Source of the DNA: Planctomycetota bacterium
GTDB taxonomy: Bacteria > Planctomycetota > Phycisphaerae > WQYP01
Reading direction: 5' to 3'
NCBI GenBank assembly: GCA_021790385.1
Contig: JAJYDW010000021.1
Location: 1 to 52,515, forward strand
DNA: 52,515 nt
Both the position numbers and the translations under genes were made by a program. This document shows positions 1 to 8,589 of this stretch, piece by piece (the stretch's first letter is position 1; every line of letters begins with the position of its first letter). The notes beneath the pieces were generated by a model. It ran no database searches and was not told the DNA's origin. It saw nothing but the letters and a program-made list of their open reading frames with translations.

Positions 1-1416
1 TCCGGCACAACGGTGGATAGTTACACCTATTCGTATGATAGCAATTCCAATGTTACCGCCAAAAACAATGTCCTCGATAGTGCCTACAGCGAAACCTACA
101 CGTATGATTCATTGAACAGGTTGGCCAGTGTAACCCGTGGTGGCGCATCATATCAATCCTGGAACCTCGATGCCCAGGGGAATTGGTCGTCGTTCACCAG
201 CAATGGTTCCACGCAGGCCAGAACGGCCAACGCCCAGAATCAGATCACAACGATATCCGGTACTGCCAGCACGCCTGTTTATGACGCCAATGGGAATATG
301 ATTGCCGATCAGAACGGCGACACTCTTATTTATGATGCCTGGAACCGCTTGGTGGAAGTGAAGAATTCCGCTGGCGCGGTGATCGCGCAATATACGTATA
401 ACGCCCAAGGCTACGCGGTCACTGCCACGTATCCGCAGGGCACCAGCCAATTGCCGGCCGGAACCACCAACTATCTGTACTACACGAGTTCGTGGCAGTT
501 GATCGAGGTGCGGACCGGTGGAACGGCAGCGGCCAACGTCACGGTGCAGATGGTCTGGTCGGCGGCATATATCAACGCCCCGGTCTTGCAGGATACGTAT
601 TCCGCCGGTGTAATCCAGCCAAATTATCGGCTTTATTTTATTCAAGATGCGAATTGGAATACGACCGCCGCGATCGGCTATGACGCCGCCACGGGGACGT
701 GGAACGTAGTGCAAAGGTATGTTTATTCACCTTACGGCAACATCATTATCCTCAACGCCAACTGGACCGGCACGCCGGCCGGCACGGTGCCCATGGTGAA
801 CAATCTCTACCAAGGCATGGCCCTTGATCCCGTAACGGGCCTGTATTACGAACGCGCCCGCTGGTATTCGCCGTCGCTGGGCACATGGATCAGCCAGGAT
901 CCGGCGGGTTACATCAACGGTGCGGATACGTATCAGTTTGTGGGTGATGGGCCGGTAGGAAGGGTGGATGCGAGCGGGATGGCGACGATATTAATCTCGC
1001 TCGGTCGGAGTACGGGGATCGGCGTGCAACCGCTGGCCTATCCCACGCCAGAATCGATTCCCATTGCACCGGCACCGGTCACTCCGTCGCTGAGCCCTTC
1101 CCCATGGTCATTCCCCCCGCCACGCCAACTACCTCTGCCGATGCCAATGCTGGCGGAAATCCTAAGCCTGGCGATCCTCGAATATCTGCGCGACAAGCTG
1201 CGTCTACCTATTCGGACTAGCTGCACCACAACCCCATGGAATGGACCAACAATCGGGTCTGCGCCCCCTTGGCTGGTAAGGCAGGAACAGGAGGAGAATG
1301 AACTAGTGGAACAGTTCGGTGAACTCTTTGGCCACTGGGATGAGCGCTTCATCGCTACGCATACATATAATCCTCATCCTGACTTTGAGGTTCCGCCTCC
1401 ACCTGAGGCCCCGTGA
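1..1416 (+). CDS. Rhs/YD-repeat protein, C-terminal part (5' truncated by window)
   Basis: The reading frame is open from the first base, and the GTG at 13 has no ribosome site, so the gene begins upstream. The N-terminal two thirds carry degenerate YD repeats of the type (x)YTYDSLNRL and LIYDAWNRLVEV. They are followed near residues 255-320 by the Rhs-associated core signature (YQGMALDPVTGLYYERARWY, then WISQDPAGYINGADTYQF). After the core comes a dissimilar tail of about 140 residues, rich in proline and ending in PPPPEAP, with no recognised toxin motif. Rhs proteins form a secreted shell that encloses a variable C-terminal tip, often a toxin. Here only the shell end and tip are visible. 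Whether the tip is a toxin is inference. A Sel1-repeat lipoprotein follows 150 bases downstream on the same strand. Confidence 0.85.
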   Translation, partial: SGTTVDSYTYSYDSNSNVTAKNNVLDSAYSETYTYDSLNRLASVTRGGASYQSWNLDAQGNWSSFTSNGSTQARTANAQNQITTISGTASTPVYDANGNMIADQNGDTLIYDAWNRLVEVKNSAGAVIAQYTYNAQGYAVTATYPQGTSQLPAGTTNYLYYTSSWQLIEVRTGGTAAANVTVQMVWSAAYINAPVLQDTYSAGVIQPNYRLYFIQDANWNTTAAIGYDAATGTWNVVQRYVYSPYGNIIILNANWTGTPAGTVPMVNNLYQGMALDPVTGLYYERARWYSPSLGTWISQDPAGYINGADTYQFVGDGPVGRVDASGMATILISLGRSTGIGVQPLAYPTPESIPIAPAPVTPSLSPSPWSFPPPRQLPLPMPMLAEILSLAILEYLRDKLRLPIRTSCTTTPWNGPTIGSAPPWLVRQEQEENELVEQFGELFGHWDERFIATHTYNPHPDFEVPPPPEAP

Positions 1417-1566
1417 GATCCGTCGAGCCTTGCGCGAGGTCCGTATGTGGTGGGCACGTAGAGAATCCGTTTATGTTCCTTATTTAGTCGTCTCGGCCGG
1501 CAAAAAATCTGCACCATGAATACGGGCTGCCGCACAATTCGCGGCCGCCCCGGAGTGGCTTAAACT

Positions 1567-3132
1567 ATGCGTACGTTCCGCCCTGTTTCGATATATGGCT
1601 CGCCAACCGGCGCGGGCCGAGTGGTGTTATCAATACTTTGCTTATTTTCCCTGATTCTCTGTGGATGCCATAAAAAGCAAGCGGCCAGCGACACAACCGT
1701 AAGCCAAACAAAGATCGCAAACCTTCGTAAGGATGCGCGAGCGGGCGACGTTGCCGCAATGACAGAGCTCGGCTGCTTGTACGAGAAAGGCTGGGGGATC
1801 GCGAAGGATTACGGTCGGGCGTTGCGCTGGTTTCGCCAGGCGGCGGCCGGGGGCAATCCCACTGCTATGGACAGACTTGGTCTGGCTTACATCGAGGGTC
1901 GCGGTGTGAAAAAAGATTACATCCGGGCCATTTCCTGGTTTCGCAAGGCCGCCGCGGCCGGCAGTACACGCGGCACGTATGACGTCGGATGGGTGTACGC
2001 TCATGGCCATGGCGTGCCGCAGGACTACAGCCGGGCAATAACGTGGTATCGCAGGGCGGCGGCTATGGGGAGCATGAGGGCAATGGACAGCATCGGTTTT
2101 TTTTACGCGCACGGCCACGGTGTCCCCCAGGATTACCACGAGGCTATGGCATGGTACCGCAAGGCGGCGGCCCGGGGATATGCCCCTGCTATGGACAGCA
2201 TCGGTTTTTTTTACGCGCACGGCCACGGTGTCTCTCAGAATTACCGTGAGGCCATGAAATGGTTCCACAAGGCGGCGACTCGGAGATATGCCCCTGCTAT
2301 GACCAGCATCGGGTTTCTCTTCGAAAACGGCCACGGTGTTCCTCAGGATTACCACGAGGCTATGGCATGGTACCGCAAGGCGGCGGCCCGGGGATATGCC
2401 CCTGCTATGGACGGCATCGGGATCCTCCACGACTACGGTCGCGGAGTACCTCAGAATCACCACAGCGCGATGGCATGGTATCGTAAAGCGGCAGCTATGG
2501 GCTACACCCCCGCCATGGACAACATCGCAGCACTTTACGCGTCGGGCAACGGTGTGCCAAAAGATTTTCATGCGGCGGCCGAATGGTGGCGCAAGGCGGC
2601 AGCCAAGGGCGATGCGCACGCCATGGCCTGCATCGGCACGCTTTATAATTCTGGCCACCACGGTTTACCACGGAATTACGCCAAGGCCATGTCTTGGTAT
2701 CGCCGCGCGGCGGCCGGAGGCGACGCGGGCGGGATGGGCCTCATCGGTTTCCAATATCTGAGGGGGCTTGGGGTCGCCCAGAGCAGCAGCCGGGCGATGA
2801 TTTGGTTCCGCAAGGCTGCGGTCAAGGGCGACCCATTCGCGATGGATGGCATCGGCCTCTGCTACCAGCACGGACGCGGTGTGCCGCAGGATTATGCCAA
2901 GGCCATGGCTTGGTATCGTAAGGCGGCGGCCAGACGGGATGGATTAGCCATGTATAAAATAGGTATCCTCTACGAACGTGGCGAGGGCGTGCCGAAGAAT
3001 ATGGCGAAAGCGAAGGCGTGGTATGAACGGGCTCAGAAAGCTGTCATCAACGATTCTCGTCTGATCCGCCTCGTTAAGAAGGAGCTTGAGAAGTTCAAGG
3101 GCATCGTGCCGGTGCCGGCGACGCAGCAATAG
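1567..3132 (+). CDS. Sel1-repeat (SLR) lipoprotein, 12 repeats
   Basis: 521 residues. The N-terminus has a hydrophobic segment ending in a lipobox (LILCGC, Cys about residue 34), so the mature protein should be lipid-anchored outside the cytoplasm. The rest is twelve Sel1-like repeats of 36 residues (one of 37) with the usual pattern AMxxIGxxYxxGxGVPQDYxxAMxWYRKAAAxG, which fold as an alpha-solenoid used for protein-protein contacts. A short basic tail follows. Several repeats are nearly identical at DNA level: a 69-base block at 2128-2196 recurs exactly at 2344-2412, and 42 bases at 2083-2124 recur at 2191-2232. This indicates recent repeat expansion. Two runs of eight T lie inside the coding frame. 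No enzyme domain is seen. Some Sel1 lipoproteins act as immunity proteins for secreted effectors, which would suit the upstream Rhs gene, but that is inference. Confidence 0.9.
   Translation: MRTFRPVSIYGSPTGAGRVVLSILCLFSLILCGCHKKQAASDTTVSQTKIANLRKDARAGDVAAMTELGCLYEKGWGIAKDYGRALRWFRQAAAGGNPTAMDRLGLAYIEGRGVKKDYIRAISWFRKAAAAGSTRGTYDVGWVYAHGHGVPQDYSRAITWYRRAAAMGSMRAMDSIGFFYAHGHGVPQDYHEAMAWYRKAAARGYAPAMDSIGFFYAHGHGVSQNYREAMKWFHKAATRRYAPAMTSIGFLFENGHGVPQDYHEAMAWYRKAAARGYAPAMDGIGILHDYGRGVPQNHHSAMAWYRKAAAMGYTPAMDNIAALYASGNGVPKDFHAAAEWWRKAAAKGDAHAMACIGTLYNSGHHGLPRNYAKAMSWYRRAAAGGDAGGMGLIGFQYLRGLGVAQSSSRAMIWFRKAAVKGDPFAMDGIGLCYQHGRGVPQDYAKAMAWYRKAAARRDGLAMYKIGILYERGEGVPKNMAKAKAWYERAQKAVINDSRLIRLVKKELEKFKGIVPVPATQQ
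2128..2412 (+). repeat. Exact long DNA repeats within the Sel1 gene (108-bp period)
   Basis: 69 bases at 2128-2196 are repeated without change at 2344-2412, exactly two 108-base units apart. The 42 bases at 2083-2124 are repeated at 2191-2232, one unit apart, each copy containing a run of eight T. Neighbouring repeats have diverged, so these copies probably arose by recent unequal recombination or conversion. Confidence 0.9.
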
Positions 3133-3566
3133 CCCGTTACGAGCTAAAAACATTTTTTGAGTTCGTGTTCGTCCCACAAACCTTTCAATTACCCACATTT
3201 CCGACGGGTGACGAGCGGAATTTTCCGGCGAGGTGCCATGCCTGAGGCGGCCCAACGAATTGTGATGGAACTAAATTCAATGATAAGGGATGATTTACTG
3301 GTTGTCCAGCGGTTGGATGGAATTGAATTATAGCAATATGTGGAACTGTATCGGCATTTTACGCCCGCTCTCGGGCGAGAAATTCCCACCGTGTGCGCAC
3401 CGGGGCGCGGAGAACGAGAAGGAAGATTGACTCAGGCGAATGACAACGGGAAAGATTAAACCACAATGGACATCCCGATGGCTAAATGTTATTAAAGGCA
3501 ACCAGGATAAACTCCGGTACACCAAGGACGGGGGAGCGGGGTGGTGCGTTGTTTCCGGATGATCGC

Positions 3567-3620
3567 ACCGCAAGCGGATGCGGCTAACCACGGGGCACGC
3601 ATTGCAAGCGGTGCGGCTAA
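3567..3620. repeat. Direct repeat pair, GCAAGCGG(A)TGCGGCTAA
   Basis: Copy 1 at 3567-3587 and copy 2 at 3601-3620 share GCAAGCGG, then TGCGGCTAA, differing by one inserted A. Copy 1 contains the small inverted repeat CCGC-AAG-CGG. The arrangement resembles REP-like intergenic elements. The function is unknown. Confidence 0.6.
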
Positions 3621-3778
3621 ACGACAATGATCTGGCAGGGTTTGGGGTGAGGTTTCGGATGGGCTAAAATGGGGCAAATACGCATCGGTTGATGGGTGAT
3701 GGGCCGCTTCCTTACGGGCGCGGCTCGGATTTTCGGGGTGGGGGGCGGTCAGCGGGCGGTGGTTGGGTGCGGACAACG

Positions 3779-3980
3779 CGCGGGCACAATGCCCGCGGCT
3801 TCATGGGGCGGGAGTGTTGAATGCGGGTTGAGAGTTGGCGGCAAGGTGGAGATAATTGGATTTCATGGTGAAGCTGGTAAACGAAAAATTTGATTTCGGG
3901 CCGTGAAAGATGGCGCGACCAACGGTCGCGGCTTTATGGGCATGGTGGGACGAGCATGTGGTGCCGGCCGCCTGGCGGCC
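3779..3980. repeat. Three perfect hairpins in the intergenic spacer
   Basis: 3779-3797 is CGCGGGCA-CAA-TGCCCGCG (8-bp arms). 3914-3930 is CGCGACC-AAC-GGTCGCG (7-bp arms). Both are followed by GCTT(C/T)ATGGG. 3966-3980 is GGCCGCC-T-GGCGGCC. The shared 3' flank suggests that the first two belong to one family of repeats. None is followed by a T tract, so they are unlikely to be simple terminators. Confidence 0.6.
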
Positions 3981-4243
3981 ACGATCAACGGAGTATGGCA
4001 GAGAGTTTATAGGGGCCGGCAGCACCAAGAAAAATAATCGATGGACTGATGGTTGGGGCGGTGAGTACCATTTTGCTTGTGCCTCCATGAGCCGTTTGGC
4101 GAAAGTCTGGCGGACGATTAAACTGAATTTAAGGGCCTTAAAGGAACTTGGCCGTGGGGCGGCGCATCGAAAGGGATGTTGTGAGGTTGAAATTACAACT
4201 GGAGACTGGCTTGAACGAGACAAAGCGTTGCCGCAGGTGGTCA

Positions 4244-5299
4244 ATGTCGCGAAAATCTTCGCGCGTATTGGTATTGGCGGCAGTGGCAGTGTTTATGCTT
4301 GCGGGATCAGGCCGACGTGGCTGCCGGGCGGCTGGAGTCAACAGGAACACGCTGATTTTTGGTCACCGCAGTACGCTGCGCCATGCCCTTACGCCGCAGG
4401 TTCTACGAGCTGTGGCCAAGGGTTTGTCTTGGCTGGCCAAACGGCAGAAGGCCAATGGATCTTTTGGATCGATGAATTCGGTAGCGGTATCTGCGTTGGG
4501 TGGGTTGGCATTTATTGCCGGGGGTAATTTGCCCGGGCAGGGGCGTTATGGGCGCAATTGTCAAAAGGTGATTGGCTATGTGCTTTCGCAGTGCCAGCCG
4601 ACGGGGTTGATCGCCGATGCCAATGACGGTGCGCCGATGTACGGGCAAGGGTTTGCGACGCTGTTTTTGGCGGAGGTATATGGGGAATCACATGAGCGGT
4701 CGTTGCGGCGAAAACTTCAACGTGCCGTGCGGTTGATTGTGGAAACGCAAAATCAGCAGGGAGGATGGCGTTACCAACCCATGCCGATGCCCGCGGACAT
4801 TTCCGTTACAATATGCCAGGTGATGGCACTGCGGGCGGCGCGGCAGGCAGGAATTGCCGTGCCGCATCGGACAATTTTGAAGGCGATTTCGTTTGTACGA
4901 CAATTACAGAACCCGGATGGAGGATTCAGTTATATGCTGGGCTCGCCCGGATCCATGATGCCGCGTTCGGCGGCGGGTGTGGCATTGCTTTTCTATGCCG
5001 GGGTGTACCGGGGCAAGGCGGTGGCGGCGGGGGTGCATTATCTGCTAAGTGTTCGGCCTGGCACGCCGGCCAACAATCAGTACAATTTTTTCTATGGGAA
5101 TTACTATGGCACGCAGGCAATGTTTTTGGCGGGTGGTAAATGGTGGAATGCGTGGTGGCCGGCGATGTCTAAAACTCTGCTGGACCGGCAAGATGCGGAT
5201 GGCAGTTGGCATGGGAATGCCGGGTTCAGCTATGGCACGGCGATGGCGTTGATTATCCTGCAGATTCCTGATCGGCTTTTGCCGGTTCTGCAAAAGTGA
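4244..5299 (+). CDS. Secreted prenyltransferase/squalene-oxidase-repeat protein
   Basis: 351 residues from the ATG at 4244, chosen because it has AGGTGG just upstream and begins directly with a signal peptide (basic start, then VLVLAAVAVFMLAGSG). The open frame continues upstream to a TTG, but that extension would bury the signal peptide. The mature part has alpha/alpha-toroid repeats of the squalene cyclase type: GLSWLAKRQKANGSFG, IVETQNQQGGWRYQP, VRQLQNPDGGFSY and LLDRQDADGSWHG, each with the QxxxGxW/F core. No DXDD cyclase motif is visible, so it is probably not a terpene cyclase. Such proteins are common in planctomycetes and their role is unknown. The stop codon overlaps the GTG of the NPCBM-domain gene, so the two are almost certainly co-translated. 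Confidence 0.8.
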   Translation: MSRKSSRVLVLAAVAVFMLAGSGRRGCRAAGVNRNTLIFGHRSTLRHALTPQVLRAVAKGLSWLAKRQKANGSFGSMNSVAVSALGGLAFIAGGNLPGQGRYGRNCQKVIGYVLSQCQPTGLIADANDGAPMYGQGFATLFLAEVYGESHERSLRRKLQRAVRLIVETQNQQGGWRYQPMPMPADISVTICQVMALRAARQAGIAVPHRTILKAISFVRQLQNPDGGFSYMLGSPGSMMPRSAAGVALLFYAGVYRGKAVAAGVHYLLSVRPGTPANNQYNFFYGNYYGTQAMFLAGGKWWNAWWPAMSKTLLDRQDADGSWHGNAGFSYGTAMALIILQIPDRLLPVLQK

Positions 5300-6552
5300 G
5301 CACTGGTATGGCACAATTCGGGCTGAGTTTACGAGTACGGCGGCTGGGAAACTGGCTTGGCGTGCCTGCGGCATTCATGATCATGCTGTGGGCATTGCCG
5401 GCCCGGGCGGCGGTTGGGCCAACGCCACTGCGCTGGAATATCACAATGGCGAAAGTAGCCGCGGGCCAGCATGAGTTTGTGCGGATGAACAAAGTTCAGA
5501 TCTTGCAATGGAGTTGTCCGGGGGATATCGAGGTGCGGGAGAAAGGGCATGGGATCCGGAGAATGCCAGCCGCGGATATTCTAGCGGTGCAACTTAGAAA
5601 GGCGGTGCTGGTACCTGCGGTGTCCGCGTGGCAACTGGTGCTGCGTGACCATGATGTTCTGCCGGGCTATCCGGTGGGCACGCGACATGAGAATATAATT
5701 TTCCATGCGGCAGGTTTGGGCGTTGTGCACATTCCGTTAAGCGCAGTAGCGGGTTTGCGGCGATCGGAGGAGGTGGCAATACCTGATTCGGCGGCGGATC
5801 ATGACAGTTTGTATTTTAACAACAATTCCCACCTGGCGGGGGCGGTAGTAAAAATTGGCCGTAAGCACATTGTGTTCCAAAGCAATCTGGGCAATACGAC
5901 CATTCCGATAAGCCGGGTTAATCACGTTATTCTGGGCGGCGTTGCGACGTTGCCAACGGGGCCGGAACCGGGGGCCCGCATAGTATTACTTAATGGGGCA
6001 TCCCTGCGGACACCAAAATTCGACTGGTCAGACGGGAAATTATCACTGGTGGATCCCGCCGGCAAAACTATTTCTGTGCCGATTCGCGAAGTAGCGCATA
6101 TTGGGATTGTGGGTGGACGCGCGGTGTGGTTGACCGATCTGACACCGACCGGAATTCATCAGGTGTCGTGGATCGGGGACAACCGGCCAATACGCAACAA
6201 CCGGTGTGTGACGGGTCGGCGGCTACGGATGAATGGAAAGGTGTTTGCGCACGGGCTGGGAGTGCATGTCAATTGCAGTGTAACGTACAAGCTGGGAGGT
6301 TTGTACAAATATTTCATGGTGCGGCCGGCGATGGATGATTCCGCAGGTTCCTACGGACGGGCCAATGTAGTTATCCTGGCGGATGGCAAGATAGTTTATT
6401 CCGGCAAGCATTTGCAGACGGGGATGAGAGCTGCGGTGGTGCATGTGCCTGTGGCGGGTGTGCAGACGCTGACCTTGAAGGCGGTGGATGCGGGCCGTTA
6501 TGGCGTGCGTGGCCGGGTGGACTGGCTGGATGCGGTGCTGATTCGTAAATAA
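5296..6552 (+). CDS. Secreted protein with C-terminal NPCBM domain
   Basis: 418 residues. The GTG start at 5296 overlaps the preceding stop (GTGA). An ATG at 5308 in the same frame is an alternative start. An N-terminal signal peptide (AAFMIMLWALPARAAVG) directs export. The middle part, with repeated hydrophobic beta-strand patterns such as DILAVQLRKAVLV and IPISRVNHVIL, has no firm family. The last 110 residues are an NPCBM (novel putative carbohydrate-binding module) fold: RRLRMNGKVFAHGLGVH, AMDDSAGSYGRANVVILADG and GVRGRVDWLDAVL. NPCBM modules bind glycans and sit on extracellular glycosidases, but no catalytic domain is seen here. With the upstream repeat protein it forms a likely secreted two-component unit of unknown function. 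Confidence 0.8.
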   Translation: MSTGMAQFGLSLRVRRLGNWLGVPAAFMIMLWALPARAAVGPTPLRWNITMAKVAAGQHEFVRMNKVQILQWSCPGDIEVREKGHGIRRMPAADILAVQLRKAVLVPAVSAWQLVLRDHDVLPGYPVGTRHENIIFHAAGLGVVHIPLSAVAGLRRSEEVAIPDSAADHDSLYFNNNSHLAGAVVKIGRKHIVFQSNLGNTTIPISRVNHVILGGVATLPTGPEPGARIVLLNGASLRTPKFDWSDGKLSLVDPAGKTISVPIREVAHIGIVGGRAVWLTDLTPTGIHQVSWIGDNRPIRNNRCVTGRRLRMNGKVFAHGLGVHVNCSVTYKLGGLYKYFMVRPAMDDSAGSYGRANVVILADGKIVYSGKHLQTGMRAAVVHVPVAGVQTLTLKAVDAGRYGVRGRVDWLDAVLIRK

Positions 6553-6577
6553 TGTCGTTGAGCAAAGAGTACCAGCC

Positions 6578-7594
6578 GTGTCGAGTGAAAACCCAGATTC
6601 TATTGCGCCGCCATGTGGTGGTGTTCAACCGCCGGCCGGAGAGGTGCCTGTAGCGGTACCCCATGGCCCCAAGCCGGTGGATCTTTCGGCGCTGCTGCTG
6701 TTGACGCTGTTGACATCGTTTACGGCGATTGCGGTGCAATACGCGGTTAAATCATTTCCTCCGATACTGGGGGGGGTGTTACGCTTTGGGATCGCGGCCC
6801 TGGTGATTTTAATTTTTCTGATGTGGAAGAAAGACCTGCGGCGGATTGCCCGGCGGGATTATAAATTTCTGGCGTTGCTGGGGATGTTTTGTGTGCCGAT
6901 CAATCAGATAGCATTTTTCCAGGGGGTGGCGTGGGCCAACGCATCTCATGCGGCGATGATGTACGCCAACACCCCGGTGATTGTTACGATCATGGCGTGC
7001 CTGCGGCGCATTGAGCGGTGGAGCGCAGCGGTGATAACGGGCGCGGTTTTGGCGACCGCGGGAGTGTTGACCATTCTGATACAATCGGGCCTGCACTTAA
7101 GCGGTACGTATTTCCGGGGAGATCTGATGTTGTTGCTGGCAACGGTGACATGGTCAGGCTATCTGGTATATTCCCGTCCCTTCAATCAGCGTTATGGCAG
7201 CTTGAACTGCCAGTTGTGGGTTTTTGTGATTGGTACCATGATGTCGATACCGATTGCCATGCCCGATGCACTGGCGCTGCACTGGCATACCATTGCGCCC
7301 ACGGCCTGGGCGGGCTTGCTGTACATCAGCGTGGGCATAGCGGTCGTCGGTTTTTTTCTTTTCAACTGGTCGATAACCCGCCAGCCTCCGTCGCGTGTGG
7401 CTACGTTCAGCAATGCGGCATATCCGCTGACGCTGATCTGGGAGGCGATTTTGACACATTCGTTGCCGACGGTATGGTTTCTGCTGGGGTCGGCCTTGCT
7501 GCTAACGGGCATGGTGTTTACGCTGTATCGTCCGCATCATGTGGTGGAGATTCCAGAAGAATCGGCCCCTGTGGGCGATCCGGCGGACTTATAG
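6578..7594 (+). CDS. EamA/DMT-family membrane transporter
   Basis: 338 residues, GTG start at 6578, 25 bases after the NPCBM gene. After a polar head of about 40 residues there are about ten hydrophobic helices arranged as two EamA halves. The first half begins LLLLTLLTSFTAIAVQYAVK and includes GVAWANASHAAMMYANTPVI, the usual xxTSAxxAxLxxxxP position. The second half includes GDLMLLLATVTWSGYLVYSR. Members of the drug/metabolite transporter superfamily export or import small solutes such as amino acids or nucleotide metabolites across the inner membrane. The substrate cannot be read from sequence. Length is a little above the usual 290-300 because of the N-terminal extension and a short acidic C-terminal tail. 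Confidence 0.88.
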   Translation: MSSENPDSIAPPCGGVQPPAGEVPVAVPHGPKPVDLSALLLLTLLTSFTAIAVQYAVKSFPPILGGVLRFGIAALVILIFLMWKKDLRRIARRDYKFLALLGMFCVPINQIAFFQGVAWANASHAAMMYANTPVIVTIMACLRRIERWSAAVITGAVLATAGVLTILIQSGLHLSGTYFRGDLMLLLATVTWSGYLVYSRPFNQRYGSLNCQLWVFVIGTMMSIPIAMPDALALHWHTIAPTAWAGLLYISVGIAVVGFFLFNWSITRQPPSRVATFSNAAYPLTLIWEAILTHSLPTVWFLLGSALLLTGMVFTLYRPHHVVEIPEESAPVGDPADL

Positions 7595-7612
7595 GCTCGG
7601 GAGTTGGCCGCG

Positions 7613-8404
7613 ATGGCGATGAACGAAAATAAATTTTGTGTGCAGTGCACCTGCGGGCAGAAGTTATTTATCCAGGCCAGCGACATCGGCCATGTTGCAG
7701 TGTGTCCATCGTGCGGCCAGAACCTGTTGCCGATATGGGCGAATGCGGTTGATAACGGGACGGAGAGCCAGCCGGTTTCAGGCGATCCGGTTTCGACCAA
7801 GGAATGTCCATTTTGCGCGGAGAAGATTTCGGCGGCAGCGAGAAAGTGCCGGTACTGCAACGAGTTTCTGGATCGAGCGAATCCGGGGCCGGTCGGTGGC
7901 GGCTTGGCCGAGGTCCCGGCGTTGCGAGCGGATGAGTCGACGACGGTGTATAGATTGTGCATTTCCCAATGGGACAATCTGTGGAAATATCTGACATGCG
8001 GCCTGATTTTGATTCCGGCGGCAGGGTCATTTTTACTGCCGGATCTAAGGGCTTACGCGGCCCTTATTCTGGCTTCGGTGGCCATGGCCGTGGGATTGGC
8101 GGTGTTATGGATATTTTTTTCCACGCGATCGAGCCGCTGTATTATCAGTTCAGGCCGCATTGAAACACAGACGGGTATACTGGGCAAACAAATTGAATGG
8201 GTCTCCATGGCCAGCGTGACGGATATTCGGCTCAAGCAGAGTTTGGGGCATCGGTTGATGGGTATTGGGACTATCATCATCAGTTCGAGCGATCAGGTGA
8301 CGCCGGTGCTGGAACTGTACCAGATACCCAAGGCCCGCGAAGTTTTTGCGTATCTGCAAACCCGGATATCCCACTTTGCGGGTCAACATGTGAGCCGACA
8401 TTAA
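7613..8404 (+). CDS. Zinc-ribbon plus bacterial PH-like domain membrane protein
   Basis: 263 residues from the ATG at 7613, chosen for a GGGAG nine bases upstream. Other in-frame starts are 7604 (TTG) and 7619 (ATG). Domain order: a first four-cysteine ribbon (CVQCTCGQKL then CPSCGQNL), a second one (ECPFCAEKISAAARKCRYCNEFL, split here by function into CPFC and CRYC pairs), two adjacent transmembrane helices around residues 125-170, then a bPH_2 (YdbS-type) beta-rich domain starting TRSSRCIISSGRIET and containing DIRLKQSLGHRLMGIGTI. The family is of unknown function, and PH-like domains often bind membranes or partner proteins. It begins 18 bases after the transporter stop, so it may be co-transcribed. 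Confidence 0.75.
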   Translation: MAMNENKFCVQCTCGQKLFIQASDIGHVAVCPSCGQNLLPIWANAVDNGTESQPVSGDPVSTKECPFCAEKISAAARKCRYCNEFLDRANPGPVGGGLAEVPALRADESTTVYRLCISQWDNLWKYLTCGLILIPAAGSFLLPDLRAYAALILASVAMAVGLAVLWIFFSTRSSRCIISSGRIETQTGILGKQIEWVSMASVTDIRLKQSLGHRLMGIGTIIISSSDQVTPVLELYQIPKAREVFAYLQTRISHFAGQHVSRH

Positions 8405-8440
8405 CCGCGTACTGAAGAGCAGGTCCGTTGCGGCCAGGAC

Positions 8441-8490
8441 AGCGGTCCGCGGTCAGCTTTCAGCGGTCAGCAGTCAGCGATCGGCGGTCA
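8441..8490. repeat. Degenerate tandem CGGTCAGC-type repeat
   Basis: Several imperfect copies of an 8-10 base word (GCGGTCAGC, TTTCAGCGGTCAGC, AGTCAGC, GGCGGTCA) follow one another. Similar repeats appear in spacers of some planctomycete and acidobacterial genomes. No function is known. Confidence 0.55.
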
Positions 8491-8533
8491 TATTTGACGG
8501 ACAGGATGGCCCCGGTCCCAGGGGTAACTATGC

Positions 8534-8589
8534 CGGACAACATGTCCGCCATCCTCCACCAAAGATCGCCACAGGCAGGAATACCTGTG
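8534..8589. repeat. Two short intergenic hairpins
   Basis: 8534-8548 is a perfect palindrome CGGACA-ACA-TGTCCG with an A/C triloop like those at 3779 and 3914. 8570-8589 pairs CACAGG with CCTGTG across eight bases. No T tract follows either. Confidence 0.55.

Larger units (their letters stand above)
3133..4243. other. 1.1-kb intergenic spacer with short palindromic modules
   Basis: No convincing gene is seen. Open frames on both strands here lack family motifs and a plausible start. The spacer contains a duplicated GCAAGCGG(A)TGCGGCTAA word (3567-3587 and 3601-3620) and three perfect hairpins (3779-3797, 3914-3930, 3966-3980), described separately. It separates the Sel1 gene from the secreted squalene-oxidase-repeat gene and presumably contains the promoter of the latter, although no clear -35/-10 pair was recognised. 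Confidence 0.7.

Noticed and set aside
148-714. 188-codon minus-strand frame inside the Rhs gene
   Set aside because: Antisense shadow of a strong coding frame. No motif.
3910-4527. 205-codon open frame on the plus strand ahead of the squalene-repeat gene
   Set aside because: It overlaps the better-supported secreted gene in another frame and shows no family motif. Its start sits within a palindromic repeat.
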